DNA of 43,505 nucleotides from Parcubacteria bacterium SG8_24 (GCA_001303185.1 LJNP01000003.1:1-43505); one strand, 5' to 3'. Shown: positions 7,682 to 15,642, numbered from the stretch's first letter. The notes: generated by a model not told the origin, from the letters alone. Numbers and translations are program-made.

Positions 7682-7942
7682 ATGAAAACCGGTAAATTGT
7701 TGGACAGGAAATGCGATAACTCGCGGCGCGAATGCCCGCACGGTCGTGGCGGATCATGTGACTGCTGCCACGAGAACGCGGGGGCCGACCTGGGTCTCTG
7801 CATCCACGGCCTGGCGGATGACGTCGTCTGCCTCAGCTGCCTGTCGAAGGGCTGCGTCGGCGGCGGCGAGTGCAGCTGCGACACGGCGTCATCGGAAGAG
7901 ACCCGGAGACGGGTAGCGCTCTTCTGCCGCTCCTTCTCCTAG
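7682..7942 (+). CDS. Small cysteine-rich protein, 86 residues
   Basis: No family recognised. Twelve cysteines (11, 18, 26, 28, 29, 40, 50, 53, 58, 64, 66, 82) and three histidines (20, 30, 42) are packed into 86 residues, including CDCCH and CLSCLSKGC. Without a signal peptide this suggests metal binding, most likely zinc, in the cytoplasm rather than disulphides outside the cell. That is inference. The start is secure: GAGGAGG stands just upstream of the ATG. The promoter at 7601-7629 lies about 50 bases ahead. A hairpin without T run (about 7972-7993) follows the gene, so transcription may continue toward 8185. Confidence 0.8.
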   Translation: MKTGKLLDRKCDNSRRECPHGRGGSCDCCHENAGADLGLCIHGLADDVVCLSCLSKGCVGGGECSCDTASSEETRRRVALFCRSFS

Positions 7943-8184
7943 CCGCCCGGGTGTCCGGCCCGCCTGAGGTGCCCTCGTGCTCACCGCGAGGGCCCTTGCC
8001 CGAGACCTTCTCACTGAGGAGATCTCAGGCGAGAGGATGAAGTACCTTCAAGAATGATGACGGCATCGGTGGGTTCCTGACGGGACGGCCTGGGCGCCCC
8101 GACGGCGCGAGACCGACCCGGTCCCACCGACAACTGATGGAATCTCGAGTGCCCCGCCTGTTTCCTATTCCAAGGAGCTGTGAC
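7943..8184 (+). other. 242-base spacer with hairpins, no clear gene or promoter
   Basis: A GCCCTCG/CGAGGGC-type hairpin near 7972-7993 and several GC-rich self-complementary stretches are visible. I see no TTGACA-like promoter, so the next gene may be read from 7601. Only six- and seven-codon ORFs are present. Confidence 0.4.
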
Positions 8185-8682
8185 ATGAATCCGACAGGAA
8201 GAAGGCCGGTGACCTTGCCGGTCCAGACGAACGAAGGAGTGTTCTGCCAGGGTATCCGCAAGGCGCCCGCGGACTCCGACCGGGAAGAAGGCCGGAGAAG
8301 ACGCGGTTCCAAGAGGGAGATCCGGATCCGCTTCGAAGAGGGCGGATTCATCCATCGGGGTCTCTTCGCCCATATCCTCCATATCATGGAGGATCGGGAG
8401 GTCGGATACTCCGAGCTTTTCGAGCGGGGTCCCGTGAGCATCGAGGCCAGCCGGACGGAAGGCGGCATCACGATGGAAGTGGCGATCGAGATCACTGCGG
8501 AAGGCGATCAGTCGCCCCGGACGGTCAGGCCCTACCTGGATGAGGTGTCCGTCGCCGAAATCGAGAAACGGGTCACCCAGATCGATGCCCTGCTCTTCGA
8601 CTATCGGCTTGACGCTGACGACGAAGCCGTCCGGACATCCGTCACATCGGGCAGTTCGACGGCGGCGACCGTCGCCCGTTGA
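8185..8682 (+). CDS. Hypothetical protein, 165 residues
   Basis: No family recognised. The N-terminal 45 residues are basic and probably flexible (REEGRRRRGSKREIRIRF). The middle is an alpha/beta segment (GLFAHILHIMEDREVGYSEL, then ITMEVAIEITAE), and the C-terminal third is acidic with a serine/threonine-rich tail. There is no signal peptide or membrane helix. The basic arm would allow nucleic acid binding, but nothing more supports that. The ATG at 8185 is chosen because AAGGAG lies eight bases upstream; the frame is open back to 8137 without a ribosome site. The 242 bases ahead show no clear promoter. A solid terminator follows at 8707. Confidence 0.75.
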   Translation: MNPTGRRPVTLPVQTNEGVFCQGIRKAPADSDREEGRRRRGSKREIRIRFEEGGFIHRGLFAHILHIMEDREVGYSELFERGPVSIEASRTEGGITMEVAIEITAEGDQSPRTVRPYLDEVSVAEIEKRVTQIDALLFDYRLDADDEAVRTSVTSGSSTAATVAR

Positions 8683-8706
8683 ATCCCCTTTCCTTTGAAG
8701 CCGATT

Positions 8707-8737
8707 CCCGCGCCCCGCAGGCGCGGGTATTTCTTTT
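8707..8737 (+). terminator. Intrinsic terminator of the 8185-8682 gene
   Basis: CCCGCGCC (8707-8714) pairs with GGCGCGGG (8720-8727) across a five-base loop, followed by TATTTCTTTT. Confidence 0.85.
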
Positions 8738-8780
8738 CCCCTGATGACTATGGGGGGCGGCGGCTGGGCGGCCCGGTAGA

Positions 8781-8810
8781 CCTAAAGGACGGTCCTCCGA
8801 CGGACCGTCC
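8781..8810 (-). terminator. Hairpin, probable terminator of clpP
   Basis: A perfect nine-base-pair stem (8810-8802 with 8795-8787) lies 30 bases past the clpP stop. The T run on the minus strand is short (TTTAGG), so termination may be partial. Confidence 0.55.
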
Positions 8811-8841
8811 TCATCCGGTCACTGCCTGAAAGGAATCGTCT

Positions 8842-9450
8842 TCAGGTGATGACCTTGTCGATCAGGCCGTATTTGATCGCCTCCTCGGCGCTCATGAAAT
8901 AATCGCGGTCCGAGTCCTTCTCCACCTTCTCGAACTTCTGGCCGGTGCGGTCGGCCAGGATACGATTGAGGGCGTCCTTCATCTTAAGTATCCGCTCAGC
9001 CCTGATCTTGATGTCGGTGGCCTGGCCTTCGGCTCCGCCCATCACCTGGTGGATCATCACTTCGGCACTCGGTAGAGCGAACCTCTTGCCCTTGGCGCCG
9101 GAGGCCAGCAGCACCGCACCCATCGAGGCGGCCATGCCCACGCAGATGGTCGCCACATCGGGTTTGATGTGGTTCATCGTGTCGAATATCGCCAGGCCAG
9201 CCGTAACCGAACCTCCGGGACTGTTGATGTAAAGCTTGATGTCCTTGGTCTTGTCCTGACTCTCCAGGAAAAGCAGCTGGGCGATGATGATATTGGCCAT
9301 CGGCTCGGTGATGACATCGCCCAAGAAGACGATACGGTCCTTGAGAAGCCGAGAATATATGTCGTAAGCCCGTTCGCCGTAAGCGGACTTCTCGATGACC
9401 GTGGGTATCAGATAAGAGCTGAGTGAATTAACGGAATAGGGATTGGTCAT
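8842..9450 (-). CDS. clpP: ATP-dependent Clp protease proteolytic subunit
   Basis: The serine peptidase core that forms a double-heptamer barrel and degrades proteins fed to it by a Clp ATPase. The 202 residues match the family length. The catalytic triad is visible: Ser109 in GMAASMGA, His134 in MIHQ, Asp183 in SDRDYFM. The [14 protein letters not shown] glycine-rich strand that forms the oxyanion region is intact. A propeptide-like N-terminus ([17 protein letters not shown]) is present. It is transcribed alone from a TTTACA-N17-TATACT promoter. No clpX is adjacent; the AAA+ protein at 24740-26014 is one candidate partner in this window. Confidence 0.98.
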   Translation of the reverse strand: MTNPYSVNSLSSYLIPTVIEKSAYGERAYDIYSRLLKDRIVFLGDVITEPMANIIIAQLLFLESQDKTKDIKLYINSPGGSVTAGLAIFDTMNHIKPDVATICVGMAASMGAVLLASGAKGKRFALPSAEVMIHQVMGGAEGQATDIKIRAERILKMKDALNRILADRTGQKFEKVEKDSDRDYFMSAEEAIKYGLIDKVIT

Positions 9451-9473
9451 AGTTTCGTGATCATCTCTATCCG

Positions 9474-9502
9474 AGTATAGCGCCGTTGCGACACCATGTA
9501 AA
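9474..9502 (-). promoter_or_regulatory. Promoter of clpP
   Basis: TTTACA (9502-9497), 17-base spacer, TATACT (9479-9474). Confidence 0.8.
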
Positions 9503-9510
9503 CGACCGCC

Positions 9511-9539
9511 TTGACCGCCCCGGACCGCTGGGCTAGGGT
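9511..9539 (+). promoter_or_regulatory. Promoter of the lipoprotein gene
   Basis: TTGACC (9511-9516), 17-base spacer, TAGGGT (9534-9539). It is back-to-back with the clpP promoter, eight bases apart. Confidence 0.75.
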
Positions 9540-9575
9540 GAGACGAAGCACCTTAAACCCGTCAAGGAGGCCGAG

Positions 9576-10256
9576 ATGAGAAACTGCCCCCGGCCAGTCA
9601 TGACCTGCCTATCCGTCCTGACCGTCGCCCTACTGTCATCCGCCTGCGGTGACGACACTCCTGATATCACGGAACTCACCATCCGCTCCGACGATATCCA
9701 CGAGGGCGTCCTGCCCGCCATCAAGGACCTCGGCACCCTGGTGAGTGTGAGCGCCAAGGACAGTTCGGGCCAGGAAGTCGATGAGCGCACCCTGGGCTGC
9801 GTCACCTGGATGTCGAGCGATAAGACCGTCCTGGACGTCAAATCGCTCGGCGGTTCGGCCATGATCAAGGGACGTGAGGACCTTTTCGATGCCCTGACCG
9901 ACGTGACGACCCTGGAAGATCTGCTGCAGACGCCGGAACCCTCGGCCACGCTGACCGCCAGCTGTGGCGAGACCAGCGACGAGATAGAGGTCCGGGTCGT
10001 GCTCAACGCCGGAGGCCTGTGGCAGATCGTCCTCGACGACGGCGCCTATGAGATCGAACTGGATCTCGCCCAGTCCGGAAGGAGACTCTTCCACGAGATG
10101 ACCGGCGCCGAAGGGACGATCGACGGCACCCGATTCATCCTCAACCAGTTCGGCTACGAACTGGACGGTCACTTCCTGGGACGGGATACGGCGTCAGGAA
10201 CCTACTCCTCATCCGGAGGCAGTACCGGGACCTGGACGGCCCAAAAGACAGACTAG
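9576..10256 (+). CDS. Putative lipoprotein with Ig-like domain
   Basis: A 226-residue secreted protein. The N-terminus is a signal peptide with basic start, a hydrophobic core (LSVLTVALLSSA) and a lipobox-like LSSAC ending at Cys25, so it is probably lipid-anchored at the outer face of the membrane. Residues 35-145 look like a bacterial Ig-like (BIG2-type) fold: alternating strands with LVSVSAKDSSGQEV, CVTWMSSDKTVLDV and ATLTASCGETSDEIEV, including a cysteine pair at 75 and 131 that could form a disulphide. The C-terminal 80 residues are a second beta-rich unit rich in glycine and serine. The ribosome site AAGGAGG lies five bases before the ATG. A strong terminator closes the unit. Confidence 0.82.
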   Translation: MRNCPRPVMTCLSVLTVALLSSACGDDTPDITELTIRSDDIHEGVLPAIKDLGTLVSVSAKDSSGQEVDERTLGCVTWMSSDKTVLDVKSLGGSAMIKGREDLFDALTDVTTLEDLLQTPEPSATLTASCGETSDEIEVRVVLNAGGLWQIVLDDGAYEIELDLAQSGRRLFHEMTGAEGTIDGTRFILNQFGYELDGHFLGRDTASGTYSSSGGSTGTWTAQKTD

Positions 10257-10280
10257 TGACCTCTGGGAGGTCACTTTTTT
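10256..10280 (+). terminator. Intrinsic terminator of the lipoprotein gene
   Basis: GTGACCTC (10256-10263) pairs with GAGGTCAC (10267-10274), followed by six T residues. It overlaps the last base of the stop codon. Confidence 0.9.
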
Positions 10281-10296
10281 GATCTCTTCATCCCGT

Positions 10297-10320
10297 CCGC
10301 CCCGTCATGCCGGGGCGGAT
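10297..10320 (-). repeat. GC-rich hairpin downstream of the DHH gene
   Basis: On the minus strand TCCGCCCCG and CGGGGCGGA can pair around a six-base loop. No T run follows, so its role as a terminator is doubtful. Confidence 0.4.
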
Positions 10321-10335
10321 CTCAGATGCCCGGGT

Positions 10336-11304
10336 TCAGTGGACCGACCAACGGTCCTTACCTTCGACGATCCGGCCGGTCACGGTGAAACCGGCCGCCT
10401 TCCGGTGACCCCCACCGCCGATGGCGGCGGCGATCTCCGAGACATCCACCTCCTGGGCCGTCCGTAGGCTGCCCTTGACCCTTCCGCCCGGTACCTCCTT
10501 GAGCAAGAGGACGACCTTGGCGTCGAGGAAATTATTGAGGAAATTGATGAACCCGCCCATATATTCCTCGTCCACTTCCCGCCCGCCGAGATCGTCGACG
10601 AACAGGGCGGTGGAGGCGACGCCCAGCTCCCGGTCATACTTGAGCCGGGCCAGCAGGTCCCCCCAAAGGCGCAATGCCGGCACGGGCTTGTTGCGCAGCA
10701 GGAAACGTGAGATGAGGTGCGACCTGGCGCCGCGCCGCAACAGGTCTGAAGCGACCTCGAGCGAACTGCGGGTCGTGGCCGGATTGGTGAAATTACCCGT
10801 GTCATTGAGTATCCCGGTCAGCAGGGCTGTAGCGATCTCCCGGTCGACCGGCAGATTGAAATGGTCGAAAAAGCGGTACAGCAGCTCCGACGTGGACGAG
10901 GCGTGTTCATCGACCACGTTGACGTCTCCGAACAGCCGATTGGTCTTGTGGTGGTCGATATTGACGATGCGGGGGGTCCCGGCGGGACGTCGGACGATGA
11001 GCCCGTTGATGCCGGCGTATTCCAGATCGCCCGCATCCAATACCGCGATGACGTCATAGGCCTCATCCGAAAAGACCGTCCGGTCGGTAGTGAACCGCTC
11101 CAGGCCGGCCAGGTACCGGAACTGCTGGGGCACGGGGTCGACACAGAACCCGGCGGCCGGTACGCCCAAACGGTCGCAGAATCCCAACAGGGCGCTGCCC
11201 GCCCCGAGCGCGTCCCCGTCCGGTTTGCGGTGGGCCACGACCAATACGCCCTTCGCCAGGCGCAGGCTATCGAACGCACGCTGGAAATCAAAGACGATAT
11301 CCAT
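10336..11304 (-). CDS. DHH/DHHA1 phosphoesterase, NrnA-like
   Basis: A cytoplasmic manganese-dependent phosphodiesterase; relatives of this type degrade short RNA (nanoRNA), pAp or cyclic dinucleotide products. All family motifs are present: H25-x-x-x-D29-x-D31 in VAHRKPDGDALGAG, the acidic pair in VLDAGD (90-93), the D117-H-H119 signature in VNIDHHKTN, the later NDTGNF, and the substrate loop GGGGHRKAAG near the C-terminus. At 322 residues it is the usual NrnA length. The precise substrate cannot be told from sequence. The start at 11304 follows from the promoter at 11328-11356, since the earlier in-frame start at 11337 lies inside it. The ribosome site is weak. Confidence 0.93.
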   Translation of the reverse strand: MDIVFDFQRAFDSLRLAKGVLVVAHRKPDGDALGAGSALLGFCDRLGVPAAGFCVDPVPQQFRYLAGLERFTTDRTVFSDEAYDVIAVLDAGDLEYAGINGLIVRRPAGTPRIVNIDHHKTNRLFGDVNVVDEHASSTSELLYRFFDHFNLPVDREIATALLTGILNDTGNFTNPATTRSSLEVASDLLRRGARSHLISRFLLRNKPVPALRLWGDLLARLKYDRELGVASTALFVDDLGGREVDEEYMGGFINFLNNFLDAKVVLLLKEVPGGRVKGSLRTAQEVDVSEIAAAIGGGGHRKAAGFTVTGRIVEGKDRWSVH

Positions 11305-11327
11305 ATTTCCGATGTCTCGAGCCCCCA

Positions 11328-11356
11328 AGGTTAGCAACGCTGTCCAGGAACGTCAA
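11328..11356 (-). promoter_or_regulatory. Promoter of the DHH gene
   Basis: TTGACG (11356-11351), 17-base spacer, TAACCT (11333-11328). Confidence 0.7.
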
Positions 11357-11419
11357 CCCGGACCGACCGCCAAGACCCCGTGCCTTCGGGACAGCACACC
11401 GTGACGCCTAACCAGCCTA

Positions 11420-11447
11420 TTGCAGATAACGCCTGACCTGCTACAAT
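11420..11447 (+). promoter_or_regulatory. Promoter of smc
   Basis: TTGCAG (11420-11425), 16-base spacer, TACAAT (11442-11447). It implies a leader of about 70 bases. Confidence 0.65.
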
Positions 11448-11522
11448 TCCGCTGGAAAGGGGCGGCACCTTGGGTCAAGGACGGCCGCCATATTCATCAT
11501 TCATCGCCGCTGAAATAGGCTT

Positions 11523-13820
11523 ATGTTCCTGCAGAAACTGGAGATGACCGGTTTCAAGTCCTTCGTGGACCGCACGGAGATAGATTTCCTGCCGCCCTCG
11601 GCCGCTTCCAAGGGCATCACCGCCGTGGTCGGCCCCAACGGCTCGGGCAAATCGAACGTGGCTGATGCTATCCGCTGGGTGCTCGGGGAACAGAGCACCA
11701 AGCTGCTGCGCGGCAAGAAGGCCGAGGATGTCATCTTCTCGGGCTCGGAGAAGAAGCCCCGCGCCAATTTCGCGGAGGTGACCATCTCCCTCAACAACGA
11801 GGATGGTCAGCTGCCGATGGACTATTCGGAGGTCTCCATATCCCGCCGCATCTATCGCGACGGTGATTCCGAGTACCTGATCAACAAGAACAAGGTCCGG
11901 CTGACCGATATCCAGCTGCTTCTGGCCCAAGCGCAGTTCGGAGCGCGGACCTATTCGGTCATCGGTCAGGGTATGGTGGACAACATCCTGATCGCCTCCC
12001 CGCAGGAACGCAAGGAATTCTTCGATGAGGCTGCTGGGGTCAAACAATACCAGCTGAAGCGCCACCAATCCCTCATCAAGATCAAGACGGCTCGGGAGAA
12101 CCTGTCTCAAGCCGAGATGCTGCTGACGGAGATCGCGCCGCGCCTCAGGTCCCTGGCCCGCCAGGCCAAACGTCTGGAGACCCGAGAGGGGCTCGAGGAG
12201 GAACTGCACGCCCTCAAACACCAGTACTACGGCAAGCTCTGGGAGCGTCTCCGGCTGCTGATCGACGACCGCCGTGCCTCGCTCGACAAGCTGGAAAGCG
12301 CCTGGAAGGACAAGGAGACGATGCGTGAGGCTGCCCAACGGGACCTGAGTGCCCTCGAAAAGGAAGAGACCGAGGCTCCGACAGACCGGTTCACCGAACT
12401 GCAGGATAGGTACGACGGCCTGGTCCAGGAACGTGCCGAACTGGAGAGTCGGCGGCTCAAGATACGGAGCGACCTGGAGGTGACGCGGCGGGTGCGGCAG
12501 GAGACTTCCGGCTCCCTCCCCCTCTCCAAGATCATCGATGAAGTCAACGAGATCGGCACGGGGCAAGACACCGCGGTCCGGCGGCTAACGTCGGCCAGTG
12601 ACCTCAAGGAAGCCCAAGCGACCATACCGGATTTCGAGAAGGTCGGGACAAAGGCCAAAGGACTGGCCACGAGACTGGAACGTCCGGCCAGTGAGCCGCC
12701 GGACCACGAGTCGGACCCGAAACTCACGGCGGAGATGGAGGGGCTCCGTCGGCAGGTCGCAGACAAGGACCGGGAGATCACGGAGATCCAGTCGGCCATC
12801 CAGGAATACAACCGCTCGGAACGCCAGAAGAAATCCAAGTTCTTCGACCTGCAACGGGAGCTGCAGCAGAAGATCGGCGTGGTGCACGACCTGGAACGCC
12901 GCCTCAACGAGGAGCGGGTGGAGATGGCCCGGCTGGATACGCGCCGGGAGGCCCTGGAAACGGAAATGGTCGCGGAGCTGGGCGAGAATGCCGACCGCAT
13001 CAAGACCGGCTTCACGGCGGACGATGAAGGCGATCCGGAGTCCTACCAACCGCGGATCCAGAAACTCAAATATCAGCTGGAACTGATCGGCGGGATCGAT
13101 CCCGAGGTGATGAAGGAATACGAAGAGACCAGGGAGCGTCATGATTTCCTGGAAAGCCAGACCAACGACCTCCGCAAGGCGATCGCCGACCTCCGAGCGG
13201 TCATCGCCGAACTGGACCTGACCATCAAGGCGGTGTCCGAAGCCTCTTTCCGCCGGCTCAACAAGAGCTTCGACCGTTACTTCAAGACCCTGTTCGGAGG
13301 CGGTCATGCCGAACTGATCCAGCTCAAGAGCGGCGGGACGGCAGATGCCGAGCCTGACGCCGAAGGGGGCGGCGACACCGACGGTCCGACAGATCAGCCG
13401 GACGATTTCGTGTCCCGAGACGTCGTCACCGGCATCGACATCAAAGCCACGCCGCCGGGAAAGAAGATCAGCAACATCACCATGCTCTCCGGCGGCGAGC
13501 GGGCCCTGACCTCGATAGCCCTCATCTGCGCCATCATGACCACCAATCCCTCGCCGTTCGTGGTGCTCGACGAGGTCGACGCGGCCCTCGACGAATCCAA
13601 TGCCGAACGGTTCGCCGCCATCCTCCAGGAACTGGCCGAAAGAACGCAGTTCATCATCATCACCCACAACCGTTACACCATGAACCGGTCCAACGTGCTC
13701 TATGGCGTGACGATGAACGATGCCGGGACGTCCCAGATCCTTTCGGTCAACCTGGAAGAGGCCGGGAAGATGAAAGGGAAGTCACGGAAAGTCCGGTCGG
13801 AGGAAATGGCGGCTGCCTGA
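11523..13820 (+). CDS. smc: SMC-like chromosome segregation ATPase without a visible hinge
   Basis: A cytoplasmic ABC-type ATPase of the SMC family, which organises and segregates the chromosome. Both head halves are complete. The N-terminal part has Walker A GPNGSGKS (37-44), VADAIRWVLGEQ and the SVIGQGMVDNI Q-loop region. The C-terminal part has LSGGERALTSIAL (signature) and VVLDEVDAALD (Walker B with D-loop), followed by ITHNRYTM. The protein is only 765 residues, while usual SMCs have about 1,150 to 1,200. Between the heads lie two short coiled-coil arms (about 170-310 and 400-500) joined by a non-coiled linker (about 310-400). I find no hinge-domain sequence in it. There is one clean frame, so this is not a frameshift. 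A shared terminator follows. Confidence 0.92.
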   Translation: MFLQKLEMTGFKSFVDRTEIDFLPPSAASKGITAVVGPNGSGKSNVADAIRWVLGEQSTKLLRGKKAEDVIFSGSEKKPRANFAEVTISLNNEDGQLPMDYSEVSISRRIYRDGDSEYLINKNKVRLTDIQLLLAQAQFGARTYSVIGQGMVDNILIASPQERKEFFDEAAGVKQYQLKRHQSLIKIKTARENLSQAEMLLTEIAPRLRSLARQAKRLETREGLEEELHALKHQYYGKLWERLRLLIDDRRASLDKLESAWKDKETMREAAQRDLSALEKEETEAPTDRFTELQDRYDGLVQERAELESRRLKIRSDLEVTRRVRQETSGSLPLSKIIDEVNEIGTGQDTAVRRLTSASDLKEAQATIPDFEKVGTKAKGLATRLERPASEPPDHESDPKLTAEMEGLRRQVADKDREITEIQSAIQEYNRSERQKKSKFFDLQRELQQKIGVVHDLERRLNEERVEMARLDTRREALETEMVAELGENADRIKTGFTADDEGDPESYQPRIQKLKYQLELIGGIDPEVMKEYEETRERHDFLESQTNDLRKAIADLRAVIAELDLTIKAVSEASFRRLNKSFDRYFKTLFGGGHAELIQLKSGGTADAEPDAEGGGDTDGPTDQPDDFVSRDVVTGIDIKATPPGKKISNITMLSGGERALTSIALICAIMTTNPSPFVVLDEVDAALDESNAERFAAILQELAERTQFIIITHNRYTMNRSNVLYGVTMNDAGTSQILSVNLEEAGKMKGKSRKVRSEEMAAA

Positions 13821-13829
13821 GTTGAACAA

Positions 13830-13855
13830 AAAACACCGGTATCAACCGGTGTTTT
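13830..13855. terminator. Bidirectional terminator between smc and the acetyltransferase gene
   Basis: An 11-base-pair perfect stem (13830-13840 with 13845-13855) has A residues on the left and T residues on the right, so it serves both converging genes. Confidence 0.92.
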
Positions 13856-13874
13856 GTATTATGAAGGCGCCGTC

Positions 13875-14291
13875 TCACAGGCAATAATCCTGCAGCGGTC
13901 CGTACCTTGCCTTGAACTTCTGCCAGTCGCGGATAACGAGCCTTCCGGGGTGCCTTTTCTTCACTCGCCTGAACAGTCCCCTCGAATGCGGGTCCCAACC
14001 GAAGGCGAAAAGCCTCTGCTCGCGCCGGAGCGCCGCTTCGAACAGGCGATCCGCCACCCCCCGACCGCGGAACCTTTCGTTGACGAAGACGTTGGCGCAT
14101 TTGCCGAAAGGCGTCGGAAAAACCATCAGCCATCCCATGACCTGACTACCGTCACTGAAGGCCACGAACGTCCTCGTTGCCGGCCTTTTACGGACGATGA
14201 AACGCATACTCCCGTTCTCGAAGGTAGCGTACAGCAGACGCCGCTGGACCTTCTTGCTCCAGGTCCGGAATGCTTTAGAGACCACTCTCAT
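13875..14291 (-). CDS. GNAT-like acetyltransferase
   Basis: A 138-residue protein with the central acetyl-CoA-binding motif of GNAT N-acetyltransferases: VFVNERFRGRGVADRLFEAA (about 68-87), in which R-x-R-G-x-A/G forms the pyrophosphate loop. Ahead of it are beta strands typical of the fold (TRTFVAFSDGSQVMGWLMVF). The C-terminus is basic and short, and the acceptor substrate is unknown. It is slightly shorter than the family average of about 150 residues. The ATG at 14291 has GGAGGGG six bases upstream, and the promoter at 14320-14348 diverges from that of rpsP. Confidence is good for the gene, moderate for the family. Confidence 0.78.
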   Translation of the reverse strand: MRVVSKAFRTWSKKVQRRLLYATFENGSMRFIVRKRPATRTFVAFSDGSQVMGWLMVFPTPFGKCANVFVNERFRGRGVADRLFEAALRREQRLFAFGWDPHSRGLFRRVKKRHPGRLVIRDWQKFKARYGPLQDYCL

Positions 14292-14319
14292 GACCCCTCC
14301 TTGTCAGAAAGAACATCCT

Positions 14320-14348
14320 ATCGTATAACCGCGTGTATGGACTGTCAA
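14320..14348 (-). promoter_or_regulatory. Promoter of the acetyltransferase gene
   Basis: TTGACA (14348-14343), 17-base spacer, TACGAT (14325-14320). Confidence 0.75.
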
Positions 14349-14376
14349 TGAGGCCGATCTTACCTCGAGCTGCACC

Positions 14377-14405
14377 TTGACGGAAAACCTCATCCAAAGC
14401 ATAAT
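14377..14405 (+). promoter_or_regulatory. Promoter of rpsP
   Basis: TTGACG (14377-14382), 17-base spacer, CATAAT (14400-14405). It would give a leader of about 95 bases. Confidence 0.75.
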
Positions 14406-14505
14406 CCCCACTACGACAAGCCCTACTGCTGCGAGGGCCACACGGATACGGGACCGCTCATCCCTAACCCCGGAGCCGCCCTGAATCGAACTTAAACCAA
14501 GGAAC

Positions 14506-14886
14506 ATGATAGTCATCAGACTTTCCCGAGTGGGCAAGAAGAAACAGCCGACCTACCGCATCGTGGTCCAGGAGAAACAGCGTGACCCCTGGGGCACTTC
14601 TCTGGAGATACTCGGCCACTACAACCCGCGCACCAAACCCAAGACCGTCTCCTTAAAGGAAGAACGGGTGCGTCACTGGCTGGCCCAAGGTGCCCGACCG
14701 ACGCCGACCGTGCATAATCTGCTGGTCGATGCCAAACTGATCGAAGGGTCGAAAGTCAAGGCGACCCAAGGAGAACAGAAGAAGCGGCAGGAGGCGGCCC
14801 GAAAGAAAGCCGAAGAGGCCCCCAAAGAGGCGGCAGTGGCCGCCGAAGCCCCTTCGGCCGAAGACGCCCCGACCGAAACGTCCTGA
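14506..14886 (+). CDS. rpsP: 30S ribosomal protein S16
   Basis: A structural protein of the small ribosomal subunit that binds 16S RNA. The N-terminal 80 residues match the family closely: IVIRLSRVGKKKQPTYRIVV, GHYNPRTKPK and the VRHWLAQGARPTPTVHNLL segment. The 126-residue length exceeds the usual 80-90 because of an alanine-, glutamate- and lysine-rich tail (about 88-126) that is probably disordered on the ribosome surface. AAGGA upstream supports the ATG. In many bacteria rpsP heads an operon rpsP-khpA-rimM-trmD-rplS. Here rpsP and khpA keep that order but each has its own promoter and terminator. Confidence 0.97.
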   Translation: MIVIRLSRVGKKKQPTYRIVVQEKQRDPWGTSLEILGHYNPRTKPKTVSLKEERVRHWLAQGARPTPTVHNLLVDAKLIEGSKVKATQGEQKKRQEAARKKAEEAPKEAAVAAEAPSAEDAPTETS

Positions 14887-14912
14887 TCCGACGGTCGATT
14901 ACCGGATGACAG

Positions 14913-14935
14913 ACGGCCCCTCTGGGGGCCGTTTT
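14913..14935 (+). terminator. Intrinsic terminator of rpsP
   Basis: ACGGCCCC (14913-14920) pairs with GGGGCCGT (14925-14932), followed by a short T run. Confidence 0.8.
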
Positions 14936-14987
14936 CGGTTCAATCGCGATGTCCCGCCTCCGCCCGATGCCCGCAAGACGACTCCGG

Positions 14988-15016
14988 TTGACACTTCATG
15001 GCAGAAGAGATAGATT
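14988..15016 (+). promoter_or_regulatory. Promoter of khpA
   Basis: TTGACA (14988-14993), 17-base spacer, TAGATT (15011-15016). Confidence 0.8.
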
Positions 15017-15023
15017 AAAGCCG

Positions 15024-15052
15024 TCCCCATGACGGGGCGGGCCCTGGCCCGA
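15024..15052 (+). promoter_or_regulatory. Hairpins at the start of the khpA leader
   Basis: CCGTCCCC/CGGGGCGG and CGGGCC/GGCCCG can form two adjoining or competing stems right after the expected transcription start. The remaining 95 bases of the leader are A+T-rich and look unstructured. Regulation is possible but unproven. Confidence 0.35.
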
Positions 15053-15146
15053 AGAATCTTTACATCACTAATCCATATTATCGCTCTAATTAATCACTGA
15101 ACGACGGTGTACTCCCCGCAATTTAGAGGGAAGCCGCCCAACCGAT

Positions 15147-15482
15147 ATGGCAGAAGATCTCAAGGATCAAGAGTTTGTTGAATACGTCGTAAAGGCGATA
15201 GTCAACCATCCGGAGGACGTCAGGGTCGAAAGGACCATCGACGAGCGAGGCGTCCTGCTCACCCTTCATGTCAACCCGGATGACATGGGTTACGTCATCG
15301 GCAAGTCAGGTCAGACCGCCCGTTCGATCCGCACCCTTCTCAAGATCGTCGGCGCCAAGGGCAACGCCCGGGTGAACCTGAAGATTTACGAGCCGGAAGG
15401 GAGCCGCAGATCCTCCCAGTATTCGGCCCCGGCACCACAGGAAGAGGAGATCGATACCTCGGCCGTGGATCTGGAGATCTGA
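15147..15482 (+). CDS. khpA: KH-domain RNA-binding protein KhpA
   Basis: A small cytoplasmic RNA-binding protein. Relatives in Gram-positives act with KhpB in cell-division and cell-size control and bind many transcripts. The KH fold is clear: FVEYVVKAIVNHPEDVRVE at the start and the G-x-x-G loop IGKSGQTARSIRTLL (51-65), followed by VNLKIYEPEG. At 111 residues it is longer than the usual 75-80 because of a serine-, proline- and acid-rich tail. It lies after rpsP as in many bacteria. A strong promoter gives it a leader of about 125 bases, and it has its own terminator. Confidence 0.94.
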   Translation: MAEDLKDQEFVEYVVKAIVNHPEDVRVERTIDERGVLLTLHVNPDDMGYVIGKSGQTARSIRTLLKIVGAKGNARVNLKIYEPEGSRRSSQYSAPAPQEEEIDTSAVDLEI

Positions 15483-15507
15483 CACAATCTCAACGTAAAT
15501 AGACCGG

Positions 15508-15533
15508 ACCCCGCATCATCGATGCGGGGTTTT
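15508..15533 (+). terminator. Intrinsic terminator of khpA
   Basis: ACCCCGCAT (15508-15516) pairs with ATGCGGGGT (15522-15530), followed by a short T run. Confidence 0.85.
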
Positions 15534-15545
15534 GGATATCCACCC

Positions 15546-15574
15546 TTGCCAAAAAGGGGGTTCCGTGGAAAGAT
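15546..15574 (+). promoter_or_regulatory. Probable promoter of the sigma factor gene
   Basis: TTGCCA (15546-15551), 17-base spacer, AAAGAT (15569-15574). Confidence 0.5.
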
Positions 15575-15642
15575 GCCCTGACGCCCGTCGATACGGGTCG
15601 TCTGTCGCTACTCGGACCTCTGGCGTTTCAGGAGATGACACG

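Noticed and set aside
14304-14537. 77-codon minus-strand frame with a hydrophobic segment between rpsP and the acetyltransferase gene
   Set aside because: It overlaps both divergent promoters and the rpsP start and lacks a ribosome site. The hydrophobic stretch probably arises by chance.
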